Below, in pieces: positions 10,787 through 21,022 of a stretch of DNA of 64,000 nt (the first letter of the stretch is position 1; the number at the start of each line of letters is the position of its first letter). The translations under genes and the position numbers were made by a program. This DNA is from Amaurobius ferox (taxonomy: Eukaryota > Arthropoda > Arachnida > Araneae > Amaurobiidae). The stretch covers positions 33,625,984-33,689,983 of the forward strand of contig OX578155.1 of the NCBI GenBank assembly GCA_951213105.1. The letters are read 5' to 3'. The notes below the pieces were generated by a model. The model had not been told where the DNA came from. It did not search any database and was given only the letters and a program-made list of their open reading frames with translations.

Positions 10787-11990
10787 CACTATATGGCCAA
10801 AAGTACCCGGACACCTACAGTTGTGAAATCAAAGCGGCATGTTGCACATATTAATAGAACTTTGGGCCACCTTTTGCATCAATCACAGCCTTCACTCTTC
10901 TGGGGAAACTTTCCACCAACTTTTGAAATATGTCAGCAGGAATTACCTCCCATATGGCGATGAGAGCGTTTAGAAACGGAAGATGGGCGATTTGACCTGG
11001 CGCGTATTCTTCATTCCAATTCATCCCGGAGGTGTTTTTTCAATGGGATTCAGATCGAGACTCTGTGAAGACCAGTCTAATTTTTGAACACCCATCTCTG
11101 CAAACCACGTCCGCACAACCTTCACTGAATGGACAGAACAGTTAGCCTGTTGACACAGAAACAATCCTTCCACGAACCGTTGCCAGAGAGTTGGAAGTGC
11201 AGAGTTGTCAAGAATGTCAACATACATTGAAACTTTCATGTTTACCGCCACAGTAACTAAGGAACCCAGGCCGAACCATGGAAAAGGACCCCAAACCATG
11301 ACGCAACTGCCACCAAACTTTACAGTTGGCACAGTACACTCGGTCAGGAAGCGTTCGCCTGGCATCCGCCAAACCCAGACGTTTCAGTCAGACTGCCAGA
11401 TAGTGTAACGGGATTTATCACTCCAAAATAAATATTTCCACTGCTCCACCGTCCAATGACGGTGAGCTTTGCACCACTGCAACCGACATTTCTCATTGAC
11501 CGTGTTGATGCTGGGTTTGTGAGTGGTTGCATGACCGTGGAAATCTATTTTTTTCAGCTCCTGACGAACAGTCCTGGTGCTACAGACGACACCAGATGCA
11601 TTTTGGAACTCACCAGGGAACGTTGCGACCTGGGTCTTGGAATTCTTCAGCAACACCATAGTCAGGATTCGACGGCTGCGATGAGTTTCTGCGGCCTACC
11701 AATTCGTTTTCCTGCAGTTGTAGATCCCAGACGTTTCCATTTTATAATGACTTCACTTACAGTTAGTCGAGACACCTAAACTAAAGCCATGAACCGATTT
11801 GTTGCAACTATGGCGTCTAATTATCATGCCACGTACAGACTCACTGAGCTATGCCGACTTAATTAGGGTCTTTCTAGCACACGTTTATGACCGTCCGAGG
11901 CTATGGTGCTCGCTTTTATCTCGTTCTATAACTTACACAGTCACATCCACTTCTCCGGAGGGGTGTCCGGATCCATTCGGCCATATAGTG
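10787..11990 (-). mobile_element. Tc1-like DNA transposon, 1204 bp, inactive
   Basis: The inverted termini are CACTATATGGCCAAAAGTA at the left and, read inward from the right, CACTATATGGCCGAATGGA. Both are followed at a short distance by CCGGACACC, and they are flanked by TA at 10785-10786 and 11991-11992. That is the insertion signature of Tc1/mariner elements. The transposase remnant is on the minus strand. The insertion is inside a family D repeat and is therefore younger than that copy. Confidence 0.9.
11021..11790 (-). pseudogene. Tc1-like transposase remnant
   Basis: In order on the minus strand are TAGKRIGRPQ (about 11700), an HTH-region remnant, LQWCKAHRHWTVEQWKYLFW with SDKSRY (first Asp, about 11400-11470), RMPGERF, GGSCVMVWG (about 11300), DILDNSALPTLWQRF, CQQANCSVHS (about 11145) and SQSLDLNPIE (about 11045). 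In active relatives the word QQDN carries the second catalytic Asp; here it reads QQAN, so the Asp is lost. Several frame changes (11384-11365 and upstream) also kill it. The order and motifs identify the family with confidence. Confidence 0.85.
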
Positions 11991-12440
11991 TAACAATCAC
12001 AAATATTAATGGATTTTCGCGAAACCTTATATCCGGCTTTGTTATCAAAAATCTAGAACTGGATAGAATTTTTTTTAATTCGAGCGAAAGCTTCAAAATG
12101 CATTCGAAATTTTATATTTTTTTAACATGGCAGCATAAGACAAAATTTTAAATAATCATGTATAAAAGGGTTTATTTATGGCTTAATGATCGTGAGACTT
12201 CATAGTTTCAATCATTGTTGTGAAAAATAGTTGCGATACAATGATTTTTCTTCGTGACGTCATTAGCTCCCACCCTGGGGAGCAAGTTACTCTTGCGTGG
12301 AGTACATTGTCAAGTATGATATCAATTGAAATATTTTTTCAAGCCCTTTAAAGTGAAAGGGTAAAACTCTATAGTTATAATTATTTGGTCCCATGATACT
12401 GACTTTTCAAAATTTTTCTTGTAAAATTTGACGAAAAAAA

Positions 12441-13672
12441 GTGAATTCTAACATGTTAATGTCGTGTCCAGCTTTCTCTGTGTGTGTATGCTTGCTAAGC
12501 AAACTGAGACCAACTGACATCCTGACCTAATTATCGTTTAAATTATAATAAACTACAATATGTATCCGTCATGGCCCAGGATGTAAGAATTGTTAAGAAC
12601 ATTTAAGATTTAAGAACAGCGAATTCTCGAAAACGAAAAGCAACGCCTTGTATATATTCTACTGAAAATGAAAATGCCCCAACTCCAAATATTTCGGTTT
12701 CCACAGCAACCAGTCGCTAACATTTCGGGATTCCAAACATATGTTTTCAGAAAGATCCTTGACTGAGAGGTGTCCTGTGACGTCACGAACCGACTGTAAA
12801 CAACTTTTTACTAACCTTGGAAACAAACTTGAGTGCCGTTATTTCTTGTTCGCGAATGAAATAAACGAAGAAAAACATCGCCCCTCCACATTCAGGGTTG
12901 AAAGTGGGGTTCTGTTTGCCTGCTATAGCATCTTTACAAATTATGAGATCATGCTTTAAATCATAATTAATGAACTAATGACTGCAGAGTAAAAAATATC
13001 GGAATACTCTATAATATTTAAAGCAGATGCTTATAAATTATGGAGATCGATTGTCGACCTATTTTTCTATCCAAATTTAAAAAGCGAATAGGTTTTCCAA
13101 GAACGAAATCTATTTATGTTTTTTACTTAAAAGTCCATTCCATTTTATTGTCCCCTTATAGACCAATTATTTCAATTGTACCCATGTAAGGCCATTTTCT
13201 ACAATTTTTATAACTCTGACAAGTAATTTGTTTTGAGTGTACTCTTGACAGGTCATTTCTTTTGATTGAATCCTAGAAAAGTCCATTTACCCAATTCCAC
13301 TCCTGACATAATATCTATTTCAATTGCACCCCCGTGACTGTCTTATTTCCTTCAGTTGTACCCTTGACAAGTCATTTACTTCAATTGCACCTTTGTCAGG
13401 TCATTTACTTCAATTGTACTAGTACAGGTCCATTTGCTTCAATTTCATCTTTTGCCTGTCTATTTTTTTAACTTATAAAATAAGTTTATTTTATTGTCAC
13501 CAGTTTTATTTATGTAAGATAAATTAAAAATGAAGATGACGTTATAATGTTGGTGATAGAATTGGAAGATGGCAATTTTTATCAAATAATTGGGTTAAGT
13601 GTATTTACAGAGACATGTAGATTTTCATGTGACTGTTATGAAAAGTTTCCGGAAACTCGGAAAATGGGAAGT
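12441..13672. other. Intronic sequence with a decayed short tandem array
   Basis: From about 13130 to 13470 a unit of roughly 36-40 bp resembling CATTTACTTCAATTGTACCC recurs about eight times with heavy divergence. The rest is AT-rich and unassigned. An ORF at 12741-12959 (72 codons) has no recognised domain. Confidence 0.5.
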
Positions 13673-13746
13673 AGAAACAACAAGCACACAACTATAATAG
13701 AAGGACTTTATTTCACTTCTTATAAGACGTACAAAATTTTAAAAAG

Positions 13747-13788
13747 GCCAGAGCGCTTTCGAGCGTAAATACGCTCTTCATCAGTGGC
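13747..13788 (-). ncRNA. Hammerhead ribozyme motif, left arm
   Basis: This is the reverse complement of the motif at 15515-15556 and is identical in its core: CTGATGA, stem II with GAGCG/CGCTC, GAAA, GCGC, TC, TGGC. It lies on the strand that carries the left-arm Penelope-like fragment in coding sense. Activity is not shown by sequence alone. Confidence 0.65.
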
Positions 13789-14049
13789 TACATGGAAATA
13801 GAAATGATCGTTCATATATAGACCAGAAAAGGTGACAAATTTGCATAAATACAATTATCAAAAAACATACGTTTAGCTAAGGAGAATCCAAAAAATACAA
13901 AACATTTTGCACAAATTCAAAAAATTGAACATAAATCACGAAAAGTACAGTTAAAATCCCTACAATTTTATTACAAAAATTTCAAATACAAAAAATCTCC
14001 ATAAAAATAGGGGGCAGTCAGACCCAATCCCCGAGAGGCTGACGTCAAA

Positions 14050-14640
14050 GATAACTATGAAGAGACTTGAATTGCATGGAGTCGAGAATGAGTCGCCAAG
14101 CATAACTCAAAATCTGAACGGGGTCAAAATTACAAATCGACTCGCGGTAAATATAAATAAAGAGGTATTCAAAAAGGAGAATATTACGAGGGTTATTACA
14201 ACGCATAAGAAGGAAAGTTCTTTCAACAATGGGCCGGAAACTTTCTTTAACAACAATATGAGCAAGGGCTGTACAAAGTTTACCACCTTTGACATCCCTA
14301 GCATGTTCTGCCTAACGGATACCAATAGCACGTTTTGTACTGCCAATATAAAATTTAAAGTTACCAGCAAGGGACAACAGGGGAACCACATACACCCCAG
14401 CAAAGCTTTTAAAGTCATCCTTATCACCCAGCTTATCAGACCGAATCCGGTTAAATAAAGAAGAAAGATTAGAGTGAGCAGGCCTGAAACCAAACTCAGA
14501 GCAAAACTGAATAAGAGGCGGAAAATCCTAGGCTGGTACGGGAAAATAGATTTATGATTCAAACGATATTTTAAAGAAATAAATTCAGTATCAATGAGAG
14601 AAAATTTACGGCGAACATGGGAAAAAGAGCTTATGTATAA
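14050..14640 (-). pseudogene. Penelope-like element fragment (linker and GIY-YIG), left arm
   Basis: The reversed, slightly diverged partner of the right arm. The same GIY-YIG region is read from about 14460 down to 14120, but in broken frames; the longest minus-strand ORF across it (198 codons) is mostly out of the true frame. The family is retroelements with a GIY-YIG endonuclease. No RT remains. Confidence 0.65.
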
Positions 14641-14657
14641 ATTCAAAGGATTTTCAA

Positions 14658-15166
14658 TTATACATAAGATTTTTTTCCATGTTCGCCGTAAATTTTCTCT
14701 CATTGATACTAAACTTATTTCTTTAAAAGATCGTTTGAATCATAAATCTAGTTTCCTGTACCATCCTAGGATTTTCCGCCCCTTTATTTAGTTTTGCTCT
14801 GAGTTTGGTTTCAGGCCTGCTCAGTCTAATGTTTCTTCTTTATTTAACCGGATTCGGTCTGATAAGCTAGGTGATAAGGATGATTTTAAAAGCTTTGCTG
14901 GGGTGTATGTGGTCCCCCTGTTGTCCCTCGATGGTAACTTTAAATTTTATATTGGCAGTACAAAACGTACTATTGGTATCCGTTTGGCAAAACATGCTAG
15001 GGATGTCAAAGGTGGAAAACTTTCTATGGCCCTTGCTCATTTGGTTGTTAAAGAAAATTTCCGGCCCATTTTTGAAAGAACTTTCCTTCTGATGCGTTGT
15101 AATAACCCTCGTAAAATTCTCCTTTTTGAATCCCTCCTTATTTATATTTACCGCGAGTCGATTTGA
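14658..15166 (+). pseudogene. Penelope-like element fragment (linker and GIY-YIG), right arm
   Basis: HVRRKFSLIDTKLISLKDRL (about 14679-14740) is the post-RT linker. It is followed after frame breaks by the GIY-YIG endonuclease: GVYVVPLLSLDGNFKFYIGS (about 14900-14960), RTIGIRLAKHARD, then RPIFERTFLL and LFESLLIYIYRESI, which supplies the conserved Glu and ends at 15166. Here the nuclease is C-terminal, as in canonical Penelope-like elements and unlike the element at 50764-53226. The copy is truncated upstream of the linker, as is common for these retroelements. Confidence 0.75.
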
Positions 15167-15514
15167 AATTTTGACCGCGTTCAGATTTTAAGTTATGCTT
15201 GGCGACTCATTCTCGACTCCATGCAATTCAAGTCTCTTCATAGTTATCTTTGACGTCATCCTCTCGGGGATTGGGCCTGACTGCCTCCCATTTTTATGGA
15301 GATTTTTTGTATTTGAACTTTCTGTAATAAAATTGTAGGGATTTTTTACTGTATTTTTCGTGATTTATGTTCAATTTTTTGAATTTGTGCAAAATGTTTT
15401 GTATTTTTTGGATTCTCCTTAGCTAAACGTATGTGTTTTGATAATTGTATTTATGCAAATTTGTCACCTTTTCTGGTCTATATATGAACGATCATTTATT
15501 TCTATTTCCATGTA

Positions 15515-15556
15515 GCCACTGATGAAGAGCGTATTTACGCTCGAAAGCGCTCTGGC
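15515..15556 (+). ncRNA. Hammerhead ribozyme motif, right arm
   Basis: GCCA (stem I), CTGATGA, one extra A, GAGCG-loop-CGCTC (stem II), GAAA, GCGC (stem III, palindromic), TC (cleavage would follow the C), then TGGC, which pairs with GCCA. All core positions of a hammerhead are present. Hammerheads are established components of Penelope-like retroelements. The tiny self-complementary stem III suggests it works best as a dimer (inference). Confidence 0.7.
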
Positions 15557-15630
15557 CTTTTTAAAATTTTGTACGTCTTATAAGAAGTGAAATAAAGTCC
15601 TTCTATTATTGTTGTGTGCTTGTTGTTTCT

Positions 15631-17626
15631 GCTAATTGAAATCAGACGTGATGCCAATTTATTTATTCAATGGGAAGTAGATTGATGGTTTGATTTAAAG
15701 CCAACCGATTTCTACAATTAAAATTCAAAATTATGTTTATTTCAATAATAAAAGTATTTTAAATTATATTCAACCAAATTCTCGTGGTATTGGACACATA
15801 ATGGGCGCTATGAAGACAAAGCTAAATTTTAGTAAAGGCATCTACAATGTATTTTATTTATTCTTGCAGCAAGAAAAGTCAATGTAAGATGTAGACAAAA
15901 CTGAGTAATTTAGACTATTATAGCATAACAATATATTCAAGTAAACCTTGCCGCGAGTATAGTCAGAGTCAGTGGCGTAGCGTCCATTGAGGCGCAGAAT
16001 CTGAGTCTCCCCTGTTTAAAGTCTAATTTAGAGATACTTTTATTATATTTTTTATATATTATTATATTTTTAATATAACTTTGCGAATTTATATATATTT
16101 CTTTAGAGAACTGTTGCACTGTACTTATTTAAAGTGAGACTTTTCAATGAATTTTTCCCATTAAAAAGGATATCTAAAGGCTGAAATTATCAATCTTTTA
16201 CGGTGCGTTGAAAAAAGCATGGTATTAGGATCGCCAACCTGTTAAATTCCTACCTGGCTGATAATTTAGAACTATAAGCTAGTTACCAGAAATGTATGGC
16301 TGTTCCCCCCCCCCCCCCCCCCCCCATTTTCAACCCTTTACAGCGTAACTTAAGATAATGATTGGATATGGGACATAACGTTTTATGAATGAAAATGTCT
16401 TAGGCTAATGCATCCGCCATTTTGGGTCAAACATGGTTCTATTAATTAATCTTCGCAGAAAAAATGTCATATGTAATACTAAAAAATATGAGTCATTTTT
16501 CAGGAATAAGATAACATTCACCTAAATTTAAACAATATCAAGACGAAAAAAACACTTTAATAATGGATACCATTACACTTAAGTAGTTTATGAAGTAGAT
16601 TTAGTCACAGCAACAATATGGCGAAGCATCCATTTGCGTGTTTGGGAGTTTTAGAAAGAACAAATCTGAATTCCCTCTAAATATCACGTTAAATGAGAAT
16701 CTCAGTTAAACAAAAGCCATTGATAATTTTGCGAATTTTTAGCATATTGTAGCTAAGATATTTTTAAGTTTTCAAGGTATAGTATTTGTAAATAATAAAT
16801 ATACAAAATCGTTTAAGGATATTGTTGACTACAGTGTTCTCACCCATTTTTAGTGCACTCCTTTGAATTGCTTTATTTCGTTAGTTCTAGCTGTCTATAT
16901 TTTCAAAACTGATATACTGAGTTTTTTCTATTACTTATTAATAATATTCTAATATATTTTTACTTTATACATAGACGCTTGTAAAACTTATTCCAAGGAT
17001 GGGGGGGGGGGAGGTATCAAGCACATGGTGTACAACATCGACCGGCTTGATGCTCAACTTTGTGATATTAATGTCCAAGGGGGAGTGTAACCCACCCTTT
17101 ACCTCCCCTATGGGCGATCATGACTTCATATTTAACAAAATGATTGTAAAAGTTCATCTAAATTAGAAATAAGAAAACATTTAAAATGTTATATTTTGTA
17201 TGTATTCCTCTTACATAGGTAATATTTCAAAATCTCGTACATTTCATCCACGCTGCAGTTTTATGTAAAATTATTTTATTTTATTCACTTTTAAATAAAT
17301 ATTGAAATAAAACTTATAAAAATACGAATTCCAATATAAATTTCACTTGTAATACCAAATGTTTTGCCAAATTTTCAGCCTTCCAAATCAAAAACCTCAA
17401 GATATAGTATTCAAGTTAGCCTTCCCAAGATGGAGAGCAAGGATCTAAATTTTAATGTTGTAGCACAAGTTCTTTAACGTGGGTATAAATAAGAATGAAA
17501 ATAAATATTTTCTGAATATAACAAAATAATTCATTAGGAGGTGTATAGGGAAACTCCTGCATCAGATTTTTAGTGTCTACCTCAGATTTTCATTCATGCT
17601 TTCTTTATTTCATTGATAACTTTTAG
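15631..17626. other. Unassigned intronic sequence before exon 3
   Basis: AT-rich, with a 21-nt C-run at 16305-16325 and a G-run near 17001-17011. No coding or known repeat is recognised. Confidence 0.5.
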
Positions 17627-17824
17627 TGTGTGGAGGTGTACTGTCTGGCCCGAGCGGTGTCATGGCGACGCCCAATTTCCCTGTTGTCGCTGACAGCTTC
17701 ATCGACTGCTCTTGGAGGATTGATACTGAGGCGAACAAAACATTGTCTGTAAAGTTTGACATCTTGGATATACCGGGGATTAAAGCAAACTACTGCAGAG
17801 ATGGAGTCATTTATGTGTTTTCAG
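17627..17824 (+). CDS. Cubilin-like gene, exon 3: CUB domain II, N-terminal part
   Basis: The acceptor is AACTTTTAG and the donor is TCAG|GTAAAT, phase 1 in and phase 1 out. It reads CGGVLSGPSGVMATPNFPV, then DCSWRIDTEANKTLSVKFD, then YCRDGVIYVFSG, with Cys 1, 2 and 3 in place. The CUB aromatic/YP motif is PNFP here. The usual acidic residues after Cys 3 are not the canonical YDY. It joins exon 4 in frame to complete the domain. Confidence 0.87.
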
Positions 17825-17925
17825 GTAAATAAGTATAAAGTAATAATAAGTGTAAAACTTAAAGTATAAATACATAAAATATAAAGAACAAAACATATCT
17901 GGATTATGAAGCATAAATAAGAATA

Positions 17926-18780
17926 TCTATATATATGAAGAAGAAAAGTATGTATGTATGATCCAACATCACGGGAGAACGACTGAACTGAATTTGATGA
18001 AATTTGGTGGGTAGTCTTAAAATAACCCCACTTAAAATTTAGTCCATGTTTCGAGCTTTTAACCTCAGGGGTTGTCGAGATATTAATAAAAAACGGAACT
18101 TTCGCATGTCTCAACATCACGAGATAGCAGCTGCACCGAATTTAATGCAATTTTATAGGTAGCTTTGAAATAGCCCACCATAAATTTAGTCCAAGTTTTA
18201 AGTTTCTAAAATCAAGGGTTATTGAGATATAAATGGAAAACGAAACATTTCCCTAGGAGTTCTACTCTCTAACTTCATGATTCCCAACGAAAAAGGTTGG
18301 AAATCGTTGGTTTAAAACGTGAAAGTCAATTAAATCACTGAGTTTTGTGGGAGTTTATTGAACGTATTAGTCACTTTTGAAAATAGCAGGTTTGAAATAT
18401 GAATTTAAATGGAAACTCTATCACCATTTTTCAAAGGCTTACCCAACAAATTTTATTAATTTAAATAATAAATAAATGAATATAAAAATATCTATCTATC
18501 TATCTCTCTCTATATATACATATATAAAGAAGAAAAGTATGTATGTGTGATGCAATGGTTCTGATTGGCCCAAAAGTGGCCAATCAGATCCCTTTTTTTC
18601 TTACATAATGCAATGAATTTACTTCTTTCACTGTGAAAAAACAATGTATAAGATTCAAGGTCCAGCAATGCAGGGTAATCGCTGCTAGTAAAGTATATAA
18701 AGTGTAAAAAACAAAACATAAATAAATATAGTACAAAGTAAAATTTGATAAAATAAAGTATTATAAAGTATAAATAGTCT
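17926..18780 (+). repeat. Helitron-like repeat fragments
   Basis: TCTATATATATGAAGAAGAA at 17926 is followed by AACATCACGGGAGAACGACT and a TGAATTTGATGAAATTTGGTG core, repeated once at about 18110-18165. This resembles the 5' region of the Helitrons at 33385-34763 and 42980-44548. A second related start lies at about 18500. No 3' terminus was found. Confidence 0.5.
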
Positions 18781-19244
18781 ACTGACTTAGCGACAAAAAG
18801 GGCAAAAATATTTCACTTCCAGCTACTAGCGCCAAATTTTATACACACCTTATACATGTACTAAGATACAAAAGTCTATCTGGAGACACTCTCTCAGATA
18901 TTTTGGGCATCATTGATGACGTCATCAAAATGGTTGCTAAGACACGACGCATTGACTTCTGTAAGTTGTAATATCTCAATAACTATTGGTCGGATTTTAA
19001 ATTTCTTATTCTCATTTTAAAGCTAATGCAACGTACTTTCAGAAAGATTCTATTCATTTTTAGTGTAGGTTTGACTGTTTTCATTCTATTAGAAGGTAAA
19101 CTTGAAGAAGGCTAAAAAGTTGTGTAAAAAAGAAATCGTTAAGAAGTCGACCTTAACTTGGCAAAACGACCGCAATTTATTTTTTGTAGAAATGATTACA
19201 AGCTAAGATTTATTAGGCATAAAAAAGCATTTTTAGTCAAATAC
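18781..19244 (+). repeat. Family E repeat, forward copy
   Basis: It matches 22975-23405 in reverse complement: TTTCACTTCC, CTTATACATGTA, GATGACGTCATCAAAATGG, CTGTAAGTTGTAATATCTCA and ATTCTCATTTTAAAGCTAAT all recur in order. Non-coding. Confidence 0.65.
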
Positions 19245-20190
19245 ATCACAAAAAATCTGATGTGGACAACACATGACTTTCCTTATATAATGCAATGAAT
19301 TTACTACTTTTACAGTTAAAAAAATGTTATTTTTATAGTAGATACTTATAATCTTTCCAAGATATTGAATTCTCTTCAATTAGTCGGCATTTTCATTGAT
19401 TTAGCGTCATTTTTAGGCATTTGGCGAGATTTTTGTTAATTTGGCAACAATTTAAAATGTCGCCAAGTTGGCGACATTCCGCCAAATTCGTCGTCAAAAT
19501 CTCGCCAAGCGTTATAGAAGGAGAAATAAGTTATTCTTACGGCAGATAAATTGCTATTGGCGTTCAAATACAAAAGTATTACACAAAGTATCTTTTTTCA
19601 TGAATGGGTCGCGCTAGTTCCAGGAGAATGATGTCACCCAATTTATTGCATGGTATTACATATGAAAAGTGAACATGTTTCTCAATAGGAAATATTTTAA
19701 TTTTATATAACTTATTGATATTTTTTTTAATTGTGCAATATCTCGAGAACGGTCCATGCTAGCGTTCTAAAATTTATGTCAATCGTTTTTTAATGAAAAA
19801 TTACATAAGAAATGTCTATTTTCGTAACTCTATTAGCGGTTTTGATTTTTTGACGATGTTTTCAAAATTTCACGCGAAAATTTAGAGGGGTTCTGAACAT
19901 TCGATTACGTATAAAAACAACAGACTTCCAGTGTTTACGGATTGTGATTTTTGTACCAAATTTCATTCGAATCGGTCCATTCGTTCGTCAGTTATCGTCT
20001 CCATAGACTCACTGACACACACACACACACATACTTTCATACACACACACACACACACAGACATCACTTCAAAAATGTTTGATTCGTGATCAGGGATGCT
20101 TGAAACGTGCTCTCCCGTCGAAAACTGGAATTCGAATTTTCGACCCCGTCACAATACATTCCTTATGCATTATGTATATAAGGAAAGTAA
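19245..20190 (-). repeat. Family A repeat, reversed copy
   Basis: It begins (plus strand) with ATCTGATGTGGACAACACATG, contains the TTGGCGACA/GTCGCCAAG cluster at 19385-19510 and a (CA)n tract near 20013-20060, and ends with the GGAAAGTA hairpin. It is the reverse of 1106-2035 almost end to end. Confidence 0.75.
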
Positions 20191-20933
20191 AAATTTATAT
20201 ATAAATTATTTCGAATAGGAGACCATTTCTCCGTTTTACATATAAATGTGTTTTGTTTTTGTTAAACGGAAATGATAATTTTCTAGGATTTCAAAAGTAT
20301 ATCATGGTACTAAAAACTTTCACAAGAAGAAATATGTGCCTGAAACCTGCATTATCTTAATCCTCTGAACACTGACCCTCACAAGTACGGTACACTTTAG
20401 TCCAATGTTGACACATAGGTATCTACTGCCTTTATTTTTGTCTTGGCGTGCTGCTACTTCATGAAGTTTCTCCATCGTCACATCAGAGTTTATAGACCAA
20501 ACATGATCATACATTTATCCGTTTTCCTCTCGTAAAGATTTGGAGAATCTGCTTCACGACAGTTCTTCCAAACTAAGCACTGCAGCATTGCTCTTTTAAA
20601 GTGGTGAAAGTGGACATCACATGTGCGTGGTATATTCTCAATCTGCCTATTGAACTGATTGTCGAGAATCCGTCTCGCCTCATTGACTGTCTCTGCAGAG
20701 CTTCAAGTAGATGCTGATTTTATCGATGAAATGCTTTACCTTGGGTTGTGTGTTTCGTACCCAAGGGTGAAAACACGTCATGAACTCAGTTACCAGAGCA
20801 ATTTGTAAACACTACTATTGACAGAGATATAATCTGTCCCACGAATTTTATACTGTGATTACGTGTGCTGCGTTTGGCAACGTAGATCGTGACAATTCTT
20901 CTGAACGTAGAGTATTTACACGGTACCTCGATA
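20191..20933. other. Unassigned intronic sequence
   Basis: A minus-strand ORF of 64 codons at 20320-20514 has no recognised domain. Nothing else is supported. Confidence 0.4.
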
Positions 20934-21010
20934 ACTTCCCGGCCGTCCAAACAATTACCTTACACCTTTCCGGTAGGTCGGACGGTCTGGGTCTCAACAA
21001 CAACAACAAC
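20934..21010 (+). mobile_element. 5'-truncated SINE (3' domain only)
   Basis: 77 bp containing GGCCGTCCAAACAATTACC and GTCGGACGGTCTGGGTCTC with a (CAA)n tail. It is flanked by a perfect 12-bp duplication, GGTACCTCGATA (20922-20933 and 21011-21022). The same 3' domain ends the SINEs at 32418-32801 and 36065-36357. The truncation and target duplication are typical of LINE-mobilised retroposition. Confidence 0.85.
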
Positions 21011-21022
21011 GGTACCTCGATA

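Larger units (their letters stand above)
10608..12440 (-). repeat. Family D repeat, single unit split by a Tc1 element
   Basis: 10608-10786 matches 4790-4975, and 11991-12440 matches 4980-5400 (AAATATTAATGGATTTTCG, CATAAATAAACCC in reverse, and the TTTAAAG end). The two halves are separated exactly by the Tc1 element at 10787-11990. The orientation given is arbitrary. Confidence 0.7.
13673..15630. repeat. Near-perfect long inverted repeat of two truncated Penelope-like elements
   Basis: Two arms of about 970 bp (13673-14640 and 14658-15630) are reverse complements, with only scattered substitutions and a loop of about 17 nt. Each arm reads, outward from the centre, as the linker and GIY-YIG part of a Penelope-like retroelement, then a 3' tail ending in a hammerhead ribozyme motif and AATAAAGTCC. 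The RT domain is missing from both arms. A transcript across the region would fold into a hairpin of nearly 1 kb of double-stranded RNA. Left arm coding sense is minus, right arm plus. Confidence 0.85.

Noticed and set aside
14107..14703. 198-codon hydrophobic minus-strand ORF
   Set aside because: It is mostly an out-of-frame reading of the Penelope-like GIY-YIG fragment in the left arm of the inverted repeat; the hydrophobicity is a frame artefact.
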